The notes: generated from the sequence alone by a model not told the origin. A DNA stretch of 64,000 bases from Chrysopilus asiliformis (GCA_964034945.1 OZ035962.1:20617530-20681529), one strand, 5' to 3'. Shown: positions 22,196 through 34,911, numbered from the stretch's first letter. Numbers and translations: made by a program.

Positions 22196-22514
22196 ATAAT
22201 TCGAGAACGCGATGAGCTAGCGACTTGAAATTTTTTGTGAATAGGTTTCACAAAAATCGTAGTTTGATATCAACTTTTGGAAAAGTAACGGTAGCTATAA
22301 CCTCCTAGGGTACCTCCTATACAATTTGTTTTGAAAAAATACCGTCTTTTGGAAATTTCTCGAAACCCATGCGCTTTTGGGAAAAAAGAATATAACAGAA
22401 TTTGAAAGATCTAAAATTTTCTAAATTTCTTGCTTTAATGGTTTTTTGAATCTCTAAGATATTTGAAAAAATTAAGTTTTTTGAAAATCTCGAAAACTAT
22501 TCCACATTTATGAA

Positions 22515-23690
22515 AAAATGCATAAAACTCAGGGACGGGAAACGGAATAAAAAATCGTAACGTTATACATTTCGTTACGTAACGAAATTAAACTTTTATT
22601 TCGTTACGTTATTTCGTTTTGTAACGATAAAAAATTTCATTTCGTTACGTTATATCGTTATTACTTCGTTACACATTGTATTGAATCTGAAAACAAAAAA
22701 CGGACTTTAATAATAGTTTATCACAAAGTAATTCAGTTCAGTTTCCATAAAAATAAATTCTATAACAAAAAATGAATAAAACTTGACAAAAATAAATTAC
22801 AAATAAAAAACATAACAAAAGCTATAATTGCCAATTTGGCAATCATTGGAGACCCGTATGGTGATATTCGTATCAAAATTGGAACAGTTGTACCAAAATT
22901 CCACTTTGAAGTCAAACTTTCCAATAAGATTTTTTAAAATTTATTCCAATTGGATTTTGATGTATAGGAGTTTTATGTAGAATCCTATCCTAAATAACTT
23001 TTGTTGTTGGACTTTTTTGATAAGATGCACCGTTTTTGAGATATTCGCAAAAATCGTTTTCGTTCGTATGGGGGGTACCCCCCCTAATGGTCCATTTTTG
23101 CCCATTAACGAACTTAGCCTCGCATTTTACGAAAAACGGATCCACACAAAATTTCAAGTCTCTAGCTCAATCTGTGCGCCCGCAATCCGCGCCACAGACA
23201 GACAGACAGACAGACGGACAGACAGACAGACAGACGGACAGACAGACAGACGGACAGACGGACGGACATGCAAAATTCAACTTTTTTTATCATTCTAAAC
23301 ACACTGGTGTAATTCATTTTTGTGTGTGATGACGGGATCTTGGCATTACAAACGGTAAGGCAAAGTTAATATACCCTTTGGTTTCACCATACGGGTATAA
23401 AAAAAAACTGAAATAGTTATGCTTAAATTAAAAAATCAATGAAAAAACTTAAAAGGGAAAAAATCGTACAAAAGTTTTGTTCATTATAAACAATCTGCCC
23501 AACAAAAACTTAATGAATTTTTGTGGAAAATTTCACAAAAAAATAATACTGAACAAAACAAGGAAAAATTAATAAATAACGAAAAAACGTAATATTTTTT
23601 TTCGTTTTTCGTTACGTTTTTCGTTACGTTTTTCATTATTGTAACGGAATTGAATTTCTATAACGTTATAACGTAATTTTGAAGAAAAAT
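22515..23690. repeat. Family N (TTTCGTTACG-rich) repeat split by family A
   Basis: The left part (22515-22700) has TTTCGTTACGTAACGAAA and further CGTTACG dyads. The right part (23580-23680) has CGTTACGTTTTTCGTTACG. Family A (22809-23399) sits between them. Confidence 0.5.
22809..23399 (+). repeat. Family A repeat, one-ended copy
   Basis: Runs from AACATAACAAAAGC to the terminus CCATACGGGTATA, with the GGGGGGTACCCCCC palindrome, AAATTTCAAGTCTCTAGC and the GACAGACAGACGG tract in that order. Its left end stops exactly where the copy at 5761-6356 stops. Confidence 0.75.
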
Positions 23691-23755
23691 CCAGAAAATC
23701 ATTCATTTCAAAAAATCAAATTTTCTACATTTTCGCTTCAATTGGGATTTGGATC

Positions 23756-24190
23756 CGGTTTCGAGACGTCAGTATTCATATGTACATGCCTACTGCCTGT
23801 AAACCACCGTCCTGCTACCTCCTGAAATTCTGAAGGGATTTGAACCCAGTTTTCACTACTATAGAGGTCATCTTTGAAGGAAAAATTTCGCTCACTAAAA
23901 TGTATTCCAATCTTTTCCCTGCAACTTGTGCAGCTTTTAAAAGTCATACCCGAGGTCTAAGACCCAGTAAGTACCAAAGCTGTGTAGTGTGGTTCGACCG
24001 CAACGGAATGGGGGTGCGGCCTCTACTGCTGTCAATTTTGGAATTGTGTCATTCAACTTTTACCAGTATAGATATGTAGATTAAACCCGGGGCCGGAGGT
24101 CACGTAACCAACGTGGCCGAAAGCCAAAGAGTAGGGGCCGCGAATGCAGGGATGTAGCGCGAAGTGGTTCGAGGCTCAGGTTCTAGTTTC
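23756..24190. other. Higher-GC unclassified block, possible old retroelement piece
   Basis: Visibly less AT-rich than its surroundings. The minus strand has GGGTTCAAATCCC (23850-23838), a B-box-like line, and a frame with WVQIPSEFQEVAGRWFTG. Text such as CACGTAACCAACGTGGCCG is untypical for the window. No family assigned. Confidence 0.25.
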
Positions 24191-25905
24191 AAAAAAAACT
24201 GTTATTTTTAGTGCATATTTACCTCGATGTTTACGAAGATTTACAAAAAAAAAAACACTTCTCTTTTCTAATTTAAAGACGATTTATTGAAAACTTGAAA
24301 AATTGCTTAAAGAAAATTTAGCTGTCATGTTTGAAATTTAATGTAGTATTGATCTCAACGACTTTTTTTACGAGATGACTGACAGTTTTGAATTTTGTGG
24401 TTTGATAATGTATTAATCGAATGGAAACTAACACTACACAGGAAATAACTTTTCTGAGTCAGTCAATCATTTTTTTTTACTTTTGACATATTAAATTGTA
24501 TCTAAATGTTAAGCATAAAAAAAGTGGATGACAAGAAACAACCCAAATCAAAAAACCATCCAAACCTTTTTGAAATAAGTGATTTGTCAGCCACAAACAT
24601 ATGTATAGGAGTATAAAAATTCGATTTTGTGCGAACGTTTTTATATATCACTGTGCACGTGAACATAAGCCAGCTTGAATAATAAATCTTTAAAATCTCG
24701 ATTAGGCATAAATTACGATTTTTTCATGGTATGCCATTAAAAGGACATCAAAAAAAATTCTGATACATGCTGTCTTAACGGAACGTTTCAATGACAGGCC
24801 ATGAAAAAATTGCAATTTTTCTCTAATCAAGATGAATTTTTAGATAAATTTTTTGGCCAAGATTTATATTGCTGAAAAATAAAATGAACATTCTGGTAGC
24901 TTGATCCACCTAGATGATACCTTTCTTACATAATGATGAAAAATTTTATATCTATTAATTTTTTTTAGAAAAAATAAATTGAATTTTTTTAGGAAAAATA
25001 AGAGAAATAATTGAGACAGAAAGCTAAAATTTGGCACAGAGCAGGCTATTATCAAAAGTTAAGCCTATTCCGAAATGCAAGAAATTGAATGACCTCCCCC
25101 CCCCCCCCCCCTTCCTCTCCCCAGCAAATGGAAAAAGCTTTTGCATATTTGAAGGAAGACGGTTCATTTCGCAGTAATTTTAATAACTTTCTTATTTGTA
25201 AGAAATGTAATTTATGTAAGCAACTTAAAGAAACGTAAAAACGAAATGGTATAAACAATGCTCTAATTTAAATTCAATTTTTTTGGGAATTTATATAGAG
25301 TTTACAATATCTTTTAAAAAACATGGATAGGGTGTGATAGATTTACCTGATACGCATAGAATCAATTGTTGAATATAGAAATTAATCAAACCAACTTGTT
25401 TAGAGCAGAGGTGATCATCCCGAAACTCACTTAGGTCCTCAAATACATTCATATAAATACAGCCAAAGGTACACATATGCTACAACCACTTGTGCAACCA
25501 CCGCCACTGAGAACGAAATGACCCGAAGATTGGCCGATCATTCACGACTGTGAATCTTCTGCGAAGATCGGTATGAACGCGTCAATTCAGTATCTGCTAT
25601 TGCTACGGTGCGGCGGGCGGTAGGTTGTTTTTAAAGTTCAGATAAATGCAGTGTAGGTTACAAGAATAAACATTCCGTATATTAAAAACAATTTTTATTT
25701 ATTAATTAAAGATATGAATATTCTCGTCCCTTTTGTTCCACAAAGTTTCTTAACAATTTCCTGTATCTTTATTCGTTCTCGCGATATTACAATTAATTTG
25801 TTATTTGAAAACAAATTTAAAAAAAAAATGTCAGAAACTTGAAATTTTTCATAAGAAAGTATTAATTCATTAAAATTCTATGAATCTCTTTACCTCCTCA
25901 TTGCT
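24191..25905. other. Unclassified AT-rich sequence
   Basis: No gene seen. A run of about 16 C lies at 25096-25111. At 25008-25075 the phrase AAATTTGGCACAGAGCAGGCT recurs at 40850-40920, a short diverged repeat. Confidence 0.35.
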
Positions 25906-25910
25906 TGTAC

Positions 25911-26166
25911 AATTGAGGCGTTAAAAGCTAGAGTGGACCAACCTACATGTCGAAATCGTGATTTTTTTTTGTGTTTGAATCACTATTGCGAGTGAGTTTT
26001 TAGATAAAAATGTTTGGATGCACAAAAGAACATTTCAACATTGAGTAATAAAGTCCACAGAATTTTTTTTTTCCAAAAATTTACAGTCAATAATATTACA
26101 AAAGTGGAAAAGCTTCAAAAACTCGATTATGTGGCTTGGTCCACTCTAGCTTTTAACGCCTCAATT
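25911..26166. mobile_element. MITE with perfect 31-bp inverted ends
   Basis: AATTGAGGCGTTAAAAGC… (25911-25941) is exactly inverted at 26136-26166. Length 256 bp, interior AT-rich. The ends include the AATTGAG target-side palindrome, so the exact duplication cannot be separated from the TIR. Confidence 0.75.
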
Positions 26167-26228
26167 TTGTTTTGAATTTTCGCGCCAATCAACATTTTGT
26201 GGTGTTGCCGAGGGCGGATGACATGACT

Positions 26229-26352
26229 AATGGTTCGGCTCCAATAAAAGCGGCAAGCGGCAGCGATGAGCTGCAATTTTTTTTGCACTGACGTGGCGCA
26301 ATACGTCGCTGCTGGTGCTGCTTGCTACCTTCATTGTAGCTGAACCATAAAT
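26229..26352. mobile_element. MITE family S, copy 1 (GCGGCAAGCGGCA)
   Basis: Ends TGGTTCGGCTCCAATAAAAG and (inverse) TGGTTCAGCTACAATGAAG, with GC-rich AGCGGCAAGCGGCAGCG inside. A longer member is at 58135-58465. Confidence 0.6.
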
Positions 26353-26750
26353 CGGCGAACAGATGCGAAATTTTAGTATAAGAACGGTTTTACTGCTCAT
26401 TTCAGAGTCCATGTTTTTAAATCGTTATGTTAAAAGTTTATACCAGTGAGGGAGGACATAAATACCGAAACTCTGAAATACGCCAAGAATTAATTTTTTT
26501 TTTCATGTTTTGTTTACAAATTATTTTTAACAATGCAATTGACTATTTATTAGGCATTTAACATTTTAAAAAATACGTTTTTTCAACCAAATCTGATATG
26601 CTGAAAATCCCGAAAATTGAAGATTTGTTCTGGGTTGCAACATTTGTCTTGACGTCGGTATTTGACTCCACGGTCTCACGGCTCGCACTTATGCTATTGG
26701 TGACCATTTTGAAATTTATAAAATGTTTTATAATTATCAGTTCTACACTA

Positions 26751-27004
26751 TTAACATATGAGGGGGTTAGAATGACAGTGAAGTAAGTCAAGTTGAACTA
26801 GTGTTGAGTAATCAAGGGTTTTGTGAATATATATGTAAAAAATTCCTAATGTTACCCAACCCCATTGCTTACAAGAGTATTATCAGTAATAGTGTAGTTA
26901 TTACCGATTTATGTCAGGCGAACAAACCATTTTTTCATAGCTGTGAAGTTGTAAAAGCGTAAACTGACTTACTTCACTCTTCTTCTAACCCCCTCATATG
27001 TTAA
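26751..27004. mobile_element. TTAA-flanked MITE, 246 bp (CATATGAGGGGGTTAGAA)
   Basis: TTAA at 26751-26754 and 27001-27004. The ends CATATGAGGGGGTTAGAA match perfectly for 18 bp, then continue as GTGAAGTAAGTCA on both arms. TTAA target suggests the piggyBac group, though the ends lack the usual CCC start. Confidence 0.75.
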
Positions 27005-28529
27005 AATCAAAATAAAATAAAAATAAAAATCGAAGATGTGTAACTCCGAATGAGTTTCGAAATATAGGTCCCACACTGGTATTATTGAAAACGATGCATA
27101 ATTTTGGTGGTTACGGTATTGTAAGTGCATGTGAAAATGTAGTTTAGATGGCATGTTAGTGTGAGAACAAAGACAATTATCTTGACGACCTCTGGTTAAG
27201 AAAAAAAAATATTATTTTAAAAAATTTAAAAAAAAAACTTTTCGATTAATAAAAAGAAAATGACCCACACGAAATACTTTTTAAGTGATATTTAAAATCT
27301 ACCAGATTTACCAAAAATTCACCAAAAATAGAAAAAAAAATCCCTTTTTCAACAACTTCCAAAACCACTTTATCGTTATATTTATATCGATTGAATTTTA
27401 GACAGAGTCTCATATATATTTCGAATGTGCCAATGTATTTGGATACCCATTCCGCGAAGCTTTAAATATATTGGGATATTCGAGTAACAAATGCTACAAG
27501 TTCTCGTCCTTTTGTTCATTTTGATAAAGAGATAAAAATTATATTATAACCCCTGGGTTTACTCACATGTGAATTACGTTTTCGTGTAAAAACGTTGACA
27601 ACGAAATCAATAAAATTCAATTTTCTGTGTAACGTTGAAAGAATTCCAATGTTCTCTAATCCACCAAGGAATACAACTTTACAACTTCATGTTAGATATT
27701 TTATGTGAAAAGTTAGATATTTAAATTTATGCCATTGTTTTATCACCGAACATAACTGGCATACATATATTCGTTTAATGTATTGTATGAGGATAAATTT
27801 TACCACACCGTTTATAACTACGTCATAAATTAAAACAGTGGTAAAATGATATCGCAAATATTAACTTTACACGTTTATGATTTGTTTGAGTTTTTATTAG
27901 ACATGTAGATGTCTCTTTAAGATAATTGTTGTTTATAGTGTAGTCTACGAGCATATAAATGATAGACCTAAATGTCTAAATAGCAACATTCATTAGCATT
28001 ATTTATTCTCTAAATAAACGACAATGGTATGTTCCTACTCAAATAAATACATATTTAGTTGTTATATATATAGACTTTATTTTTATGTTGATGTTCTGAT
28101 AATAATAGTAAATATATTGTATTATTTGAGTTTCTCGACAATTTTGATAATATAGTCCTTAGAAATTAATTTAAAACAATTAATTCTATAGGAGATTTGG
28201 TTTTTAAAACATCGATTTTAGCATAAAGTCTTGCCATTAGAATTATGAAAAATCTCTCTCTGGGATAATTATGTTTTTAGAAATTCGAAACGGAAGGTCC
28301 TGTAGGGATAATGCAAATAACATTTGTCACAGAACGGAAAAATTAATTTCAAATTGACATTTTTCATACAATTTTCAGTCAACAAAATTTCTTATATTTT
28401 TGTGATATTAAATGATGTGACTTTGACATTGTGGAATGTCCATCTAAAAAGCTTCCCTGAAATTTTTAATTATGATCCCATTGGTTGTCAACACTTCTAA
28501 TAACAAAATTAACCGACATTCATGTGACA
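27005..28529. other. Unclassified AT-rich sequence
   Basis: No gene or bounded repeat. A family O phrase (GGAAGGTCCTGTAGGGATAA) occurs at about 28290. Confidence 0.35.
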
Positions 28530-29455
28530 ACAACCAAAAAATATCAGTTGTGATCAACACAACACTTTCCTCTTCAATATTTCGTTTTGGAAAAAATATG
28601 TGAAAAAAAATATTTTTTTCAAATATCTTGAGAACCGTTAAAGATAAGTAAACGGAAAAAATGCAAGAAATTTTATTTCAATTAAATCTGGTTATATGCT
28701 TTTTTTCATAAAAAACGCATAGTTTTCAAAAATTTTTCAAAAATCGGAGAAATTTAATTTTTTTTAAATGTATTGAAACCCGTTAGAGATACGTATAAAC
28801 CGTCAATGGAGGAAACGTAGAAAATTTTTTTTCCTCTAAATTCTGTTGTGTACATTTTTTCATAAAAGTCCATAGTTTTCGAGAGATTTTCAAAAGACCG
28901 AATTTTTCAAATATCTTGAGAACCGTTAAAGATACAAAAAAAACGTTAAGGCAAAAAATGTAGACAATTTTATATCCTATAAATTTGGTTGTATGCATTT
29001 TTTCATAAAATTGCATAGTTTTCGAGATATTTTCAAACAACTCAATTTTCTTGAAATATCTTGAGAAACGTTAGACATACAAAAAAAGCCGTTCAAGTAA
29101 AAAAATTTGAAAAATTTTATATCCTTTTAATTTTGTCATATTCATTTTTTTCCCAAAAGCGCATAGGTTTCGAAAAATGTTCAATAAACGGTATTTGTTC
29201 AATTTTTTTTTTGTATTTAGAAAACTGCGAATTCTGTAAAAACTATTTACAAAAATTTTCAAGTCGCTAAGTCACCGCGTTCTCGAGTTATTGAAGATAA
29301 CTCAACAACGGAAAGACCGACAGACAGATGCACGGACATCCTCGTAATTTTTCCTGAAACGGATATCGTACTGATTAGAAATTTTCTGTCTGCCCCCGTT
29401 CTCCAGTCGATCTCCGTCATGAATACAATACTTTCCCTCTATAGAAGAGGAAAGT
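28530..29455 (-). repeat. Family C repeat, near full length, inverted
   Basis: From ATATCAGTTGTGATCAACAC to ACTTTCCCTCTATAGAAGAGGAAAGT. It contains three successive AT-rich modules, each with 'ttgagaaccgttaaagata', and the GACAGACAGATGCACGGAC line. Confidence 0.7.
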
Positions 29456-29519
29456 AAAAACTCATGTCTGAGGTATAAAAAAAATTGGGGACACATAGAA
29501 GCTTTCTTATAAATACGAA

Positions 29520-29915
29520 AATTTGTTTGAAGAAAAATGTTGAGGATGTCCTTATGTTCCTAGGCAGAGAACGCGTCGAGCTAGCAACTTGAAATTTTTT
29601 ATCGCTGGGTCTTACCAAAATCGTAGTTTTCTCTGAACTTTTGGAAGCGTGATGTTAACTATAACGGATCCCTACCATACAATTCTTTTGAAAATGAAGA
29701 AAATGTTTTTTTTGACAGTTTCTTATGAAAAAAATGTTTTTTGAAAATTTCTCGAAAACTATGCAGTTTTGAGACTTATAAATAAATTTAAAAGAAATAA
29801 AATTTCCCATTTTTTTTGCTTTTATCGGTTTTTAATTATTTCAAATGGTTTTTCCGAAACTTTAAATATTGCAGAGGAAAGTCATATGCTTTTCGCATCA
29901 GAGATTTTCTTTTAC
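29520..29915 (+). repeat. Family C repeat, shorter copy, opposite orientation
   Basis: Shares GAGCTAGCAACTTGAAATTT and the 3' phrase AATATTGCAGAGGAAAGT. The GACA tract is degraded. Confidence 0.5.
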
Positions 29916-30855
29916 TATTTTGAGTATTAAAATGAAGGCAACAAGTTTAAAGTAAACTGCACTTAAATAAAGACTGTATATCTATAAAAAGTCCCATAAA
30001 AGCATTACCCCAAGTTACTCAATGTAAATTGTTATCACTGAATCTCCAACGATATACTATTAGACTAATTCTATTTACTCTAACCTAACAAGGTATCTTT
30101 TGCATTTACATATAACCCTATTTGTAGAGTTTAATAGTAGTTTACACCCATGTAAAATACACCCATGACTCCAATATGATTTCTTTATGGATACTGAGTT
30201 GTGTGACTTTCAATTGTATGCTCATGCATATAAGCATTGTTACTATTTTACATTATTAAATTGGAATCGCTTTGAAATCTTACGGATATTACCCTAAACT
30301 AGACGAGTTTTACGAATACAAACAATCAAATGAAGACCTTAAGATAAACTCATCGACCGCTGGGTTGAAAAGTTAAGACACAAAACCAAAGATCCCTTAA
30401 AATACTTTTTTTTTGCGTAGTTGGACTAAGAGGATTACATTGGGTGAGTTTAAGCGTAGCACATAGCAATACAAAAAGCGGTACAGTCAAACAGAATTTA
30501 AAATGGATAAGGAAGGGCAAACACCTTTAAACAATAAGGTAAATCGACCGTTATTGTTTCTGTTGAATAAATTTTATATCTTAAATAAAATTGTATAAAA
30601 TATGTAGAATGTCTCCTTTGGTATCACTTTAGAAAATTAAGTATTAATCAGACAAAAATAGAATTGGTGTGAACAAACTGTAAAGCCACAATAACTCTAA
30701 AATTCCTGAAAACTTTATAACGGAAAACTTTAAAATTGTTTAAGAAACATGTGGCAAATTAAATTAAATCTTATCAAGTAATTTTCCGAACCACACAACC
30801 AATCTCGATGCGAGGAATAAGGAGTAAAACGGGTATCTTAAGCGAAATTTCATAA
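29916..30855. other. Unclassified AT-rich sequence
   Basis: No gene or bounded repeat seen. Confidence 0.35.
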
Positions 30856-31772
30856 AAAAATATCAGTTGTGGTCAACACAAAACTTTCTTCTACAAAATC
30901 TACGACCCTGCGCAATTTACGCTAGAGCCCTGTCGCGTTGTCAACCTAAGACGACCTCCCAATAAATTGTTGGTTCATCCAAAAATATCAAAAACGTACA
31001 AAATTTGAGATAACTTGAGAACGGTAAAAGATATCAATTTACGGTAAATGGCAAAAATGTAGAAAATTTTAACATCTCCAATTCTTCCTTAAATTAATTT
31101 GTCGAAAAACCGTTAGTTTGCAAATTATTCGCAAAAATATGATTTTTTACATATTAATGAAAATATCTCAATAACGGTAAAATATAACGGATAACGGTGA
31201 AAGACAAAATTGTGCAGAATGCCATTCTCATTAATTCACTTCATACATTCAGTCAGCAAAAACCCGTTAGTTTTCGAGATAATTGCAAAAAACTGTTTTT
31301 TTTGGAAATAACGGTTTATCTCGATAACAGGTTGAGATATCGAGTTATAGCTAAAGACAAAAGTGTGGGAAATTTTATTTTCTCCAAGTTTTGTCATACT
31401 TAAGGCCACTAAAAAACGCGTAGTTTGGGAGTAAATCGAGAAAAATGAAATTGCGATTTTTGAAAAACCGCCATCTTGGATACTTCCGGTTAACGGATGT
31501 CCACCAAAAGTTGATAGGATCGTCCCATTTCAGGACCCAACATGCCTATAAAATTTCATGGCGCTAGCTCTATTAGTTTTTGAGAAATCTTGTACACAGA
31601 CTGACAGACTGACAGACAGACTGACAGACAGACTGACAGACAGAAAGACATTTTTTAAATATGACTCCAATCGACTCAGGAGTGATCGGGAAATGTTTTT
31701 TAGGCAAAATTAAGAGGTCGAAATTTTTCATGAATACAATACTTTATTATACTCCGTAGAAGAAAGTAAAAA
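30856..31772 (-). repeat. Family H repeat, copy 2, inverted
   Basis: Inverse of 18606-19522 with the same length by my end points and long identical runs. Its right end shares AAAAATATCAG with the family C copy that follows, so the two lie end to end. Confidence 0.85.
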
Positions 31773-32316
31773 TATCAGTTGTGATCAACACAAAATTTTC
31801 CTCTGCAATATTTAGTTTCGGAAAATATATGTCTAAAATAATGTTTAAAAAAATATATAAAATAATCGTTAAAGAGAACTGTTAATGATACGTAAAAACT
31901 ATTAAATGCAGGAAATTTTATTTTCTCTCTTACTTTGTTATATGCATTTTGTTGTATACATTTTTTTCATAATAGAGCAGCTTCCAAGAAATTCAATTTT
32001 TTTGAAATATGTTGAGAACCAACACAAAAATAAATATAAACTGTGTTTAAAGCAAAATATGTAGAAAATTTTATATCCTTTCAATTTTGTTATATAAAAG
32101 CGTATAAGTTTTCAAAAATTTCCAAAAACCGTATTTAAAAAAGACGGGTACCTCCATTATAGTTGCTACTACTTTTCCAAAAGTTGATAGAAAACCACGA
32201 TTTTTGTAAAACTTATTCACAAACAATTTCAAGTGGTGAGGTCGACACATTCTCGAATTATTTAAGATCCGTACAATGGAAAGAGCGACAGAAAGATGCA
32301 CGGACATCTTCATAAT
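31768..32316 (-). repeat. Family C repeat truncated by family A
   Basis: Begins AATATCAGTTGTGATCAAC and stops at CACGGACATCTTCATAAT, where family A starts. The missing part does not resume after 33021. Confidence 0.6.
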
Positions 32317-32815
32317 TATACCCGTATGGTGAAACCAAAGGGTATATTAGATTTGCCTTACCGTTTGTAACGCCAAGATCCCGTCATCACACACAAAAAT
32401 GAATTATACCAGTGTGTTTAGAATGATGAAAACATAACAAAAGCTATAATTGCCAATCTGGTAATCATTGGAGACCCGTATGGTGATATTCGTATCAAAA
32501 TTCGAACAGTTGTACCAAAATTCCACTTTGAAGTCAAACTTTCCAATAAGATTTTTTAAAATTTATTCCAATCGGATTTTGATGTATGGGAGTTTTATGT
32601 AGAATCATATCCTAAATAACTTTTGTTCTTAGACTTTTTTGATAAGATGCACCGTTTTCGAGATATTCACAAAAACCATTTTCGTTCGTATGGGGGGTAC
32701 CCCCCCTAATGGTCCATTTTTGCCCATTAACGAACTTAGCCTCACATTTTACGAAAAACGGATCTGTGCAAAATTTCAAGTCTCTAGCTCAATCCGTGCG
32801 CCCGCAATCCGCGCC

Positions 32816-32846
<31 letters not shown>

Positions 32847-33021
32847 GACAGACAGACGGACAGACAGACAGACGGACGGACGGACGGACATGCTAAATTC
32901 AACTTTTTTCATCATTCTAAACACACTGGTGTAATTCATTTTTGTGTGCGATGACGGGATCTTGGCGTTACAAACGGTAAGGCAAAGTTAATATACCCTT
33001 TGGTTTCACCATACGGGTATA
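32317..33021 (+). mobile_element. Family A element with both termini, 705 bp
   Basis: TATACCCGTATGGTGAAACC at 32317 is inverted at the right end (33002-33021). The arms run about 110 bp (CTTTGCCTTACCGTTTGTAACG and so on), which makes this a long-TIR element. Interior order: GGGGGGTACCCCCC palindrome, AAATTTCAAGTCTCTAGC, then a GACA/GACG tract. This is the reference copy for the family. No protein is encoded. Confidence 0.8.
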
Positions 33022-33980
33022 ATAAAAATATTTATTATAAACAATAAGTGTTGTAGATCACCATTATTATTGGTTACCATAAATTCTTATTGTTTGCGTC
33101 AAATCTCGTATAGGACGAACATTCCTTTTTTTTAGTATACGACACGCACTCCATCCATCCAGTCGTATTTATTTAGCGTTTTATGTACTTCTTACCACAG
33201 CCTATAAAATTATCTTCCCCGAAATCATCAGGCCCAGCGGACTTGTTTCGTTTTCTCGGTTTTTTACAAAGTATAGCGTGAAAACCAACTTCTAGTACAA
33301 GGCATTTAATGTAACACTAATAAATATTTCTTCCTTTTTCCAAAAAAAGCATCATGATGGTCACAAACATATACTTTATATATGTAACATTCCAAAACAC
33401 GAGGCAATGCATATAAATATAACTTCAACCTAATGGTTTTTGTTTACTTCTTTTGTGTAACATCGCAGAGAAAAACGTAAATCAAATTTGGCGAATGTTT
33501 GTCCTCTGTCGCATCCAAGCTTTTTCTCCATTACCTAGATAGCGGCGGAAGGGCAATAATTGCACAACATAATGTAAACTTTCTCAATGAAACATTAGGA
33601 ATTCAGATCAGTACCAAAGAAATACAATATACTCAGAATAAAGAAGTTTTGTCTATTGGTAAACAATGTAAGAAGATGATACCAATTTTTGTTGATTAGT
33701 TCAAATAACTGTCCATTAACATCAAATCCCCATGCGTTTTGAGCTTTATATGATTTTCAGTGTCATATCCGATACTATCAAATTGTAACCAGTTTTTGTA
33801 ATTTGGCACACTTGTAGTTTTTTTTTGAATAGGGTATTCATATCAGTTAAAAAAAACCGGTTAAAAAAAACGAAATTTTGAATCGGTTATTTTCAAAATC
33901 AGTTATTTTCAAAAAAAAAAAATAACGGTTAACTCGACGAAAACTACTAAAAACCGGGTCTTCGATATCGTTTATTATTT
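33022..33980. other. Unclassified AT-rich sequence
   Basis: No gene. A low-complexity ACCGGTTAAAAA/CGGTTATTTTCAAAA stretch occupies about 33829-33960. Confidence 0.35.
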
Positions 33981-33981
33981 T

Positions 33982-34240
33982 TTTACCAGTTTTTTACTTT
34001 CCTCTTTTATAGAAAGAAAGTATTGTATCCATGACGAAGACCGACTCGAGAGCCGCAGATAGGCAATTCCTGATCGGCACGAAATCCGTTTCAGGCAAAA
34101 TTATGAGCATGTCTGTGCATCTGTCTGTCGGTCTGTCCATTGTACGTATTTTAAATAATTCGATAACGCGATGAGCTAGCGACTTGGAATTTTTTGTAAA
34201 CGAGTTTTACAAAAATCGTAGTTTTCTATAAATCTATAAA
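33982..34240 (+). repeat. Family C repeat, 5' part
   Basis: ACTTTCCTCTTTTATAGAAAG, then TCCGTTTCAGGCAAAATTATG, then GAGCTAGCGACTTGG. Ends where the foldback MITE begins. Confidence 0.6.
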
Positions 34241-34494
34241 TCATTAAATAGATACGACGAAAATGATTCTCTCTGCTTCGTGCTCCCTAGTCTAAAAGTA
34301 ATTAACTTTTAGGGTGTAGCTAGTGAATGATAGGGACATTTTTCCCCCCTTCGAAGGGGAAATTCGTCAAACATTTGTTCTAAGAGTTTATTCTCTAGAT
34401 TATTTGTTCTCTGGCTACGGCCTGAAAGTTAATTACTTTTAGACTAGGGAGCACGAAGCAGAGAGAACATTTCTCGTCGTATCTATTCAATGAG
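34241..34494. mobile_element. Foldback MITE, 254 bp, about 85-bp arms
   Basis: Left arm 34241-34325 and right arm 34410-34494 share ATAGATACGACGA, CTCTCTGCTTCGTGCTCCCT and AGTCTAAAAGTAATTAACTT. The loop of about 85 bp includes CCCCTTCGAAGGGG. It separates two family C blocks. Confidence 0.75.
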
Positions 34495-34618
34495 ATGGAG
34501 GAATCGAATGGATAATTTTTTCCGTGTTACATCGGATCCTCTTGCTTCATCACACAGTGGAAAAATTTTCTCTAAAAATTTGTTCTAAGAGTTTATTCTC
34601 TAGATTATTTGTTCTCTG
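34373..34618. repeat. 41-bp direct repeat pair flanking the MITE arm
   Basis: ATTTGTTCTAAGAGTTTATT… at 34373-34413 is repeated exactly at 34578-34618. The first copy lies in the MITE loop, the second downstream of it, so a second partial MITE copy or a slippage/recombination product is likely. Confidence 0.7.
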
Positions 34619-34911
34619 CTATTACCTTCCTCTGCTATAGAGGGAAAGTATTGTATTCATGGCCGAGATCGACTCGGGAACGGGGGCAGATGAAAACTCA
34701 CTGATCAGTACGAAATCGGTTTCAGGCTAAATTATGAGGATGTCCGTGCATCTGACTGTCGGTCTTTCTGTTGTACGTATCTTAAATAATTCGAGAACGC
34801 GATGATTTAGCGACTTGAAAATTTTTTAAAATTAGTTTTACGAAAATCGTTGATAAAAACACTTTCGGACAAGTAACGTTAGCTATAACGGGTACCTCCC
34901 ATACAATTTTT
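34619..34911 (+). repeat. Family C repeat, second copy
   Basis: Starts anew from ACCTTCCTCTGCTATAGAGG and repeats the family C 5' text, so this is a separate copy and not the continuation of 33982-34240. Confidence 0.6.

Larger units (their letters stand above)
21620..23755 (+). repeat. Family C repeat split by two nested insertions
   Basis: Family C text runs 21620-21709, resumes at 22196-22512 (TAATTCGAGAACGCGATG), and its late part reappears near 23690-23750 (TTTTCTACATTTTCGCTTC). The gaps hold family D (21710-22195) and family N (22515-23690). Confidence 0.6.

Noticed and set aside
23838..23850. tRNA gene on the minus strand (GGGTTCAAATCCC)
   Set aside because: Only the T-arm line is present; no A-box or acceptor stem.
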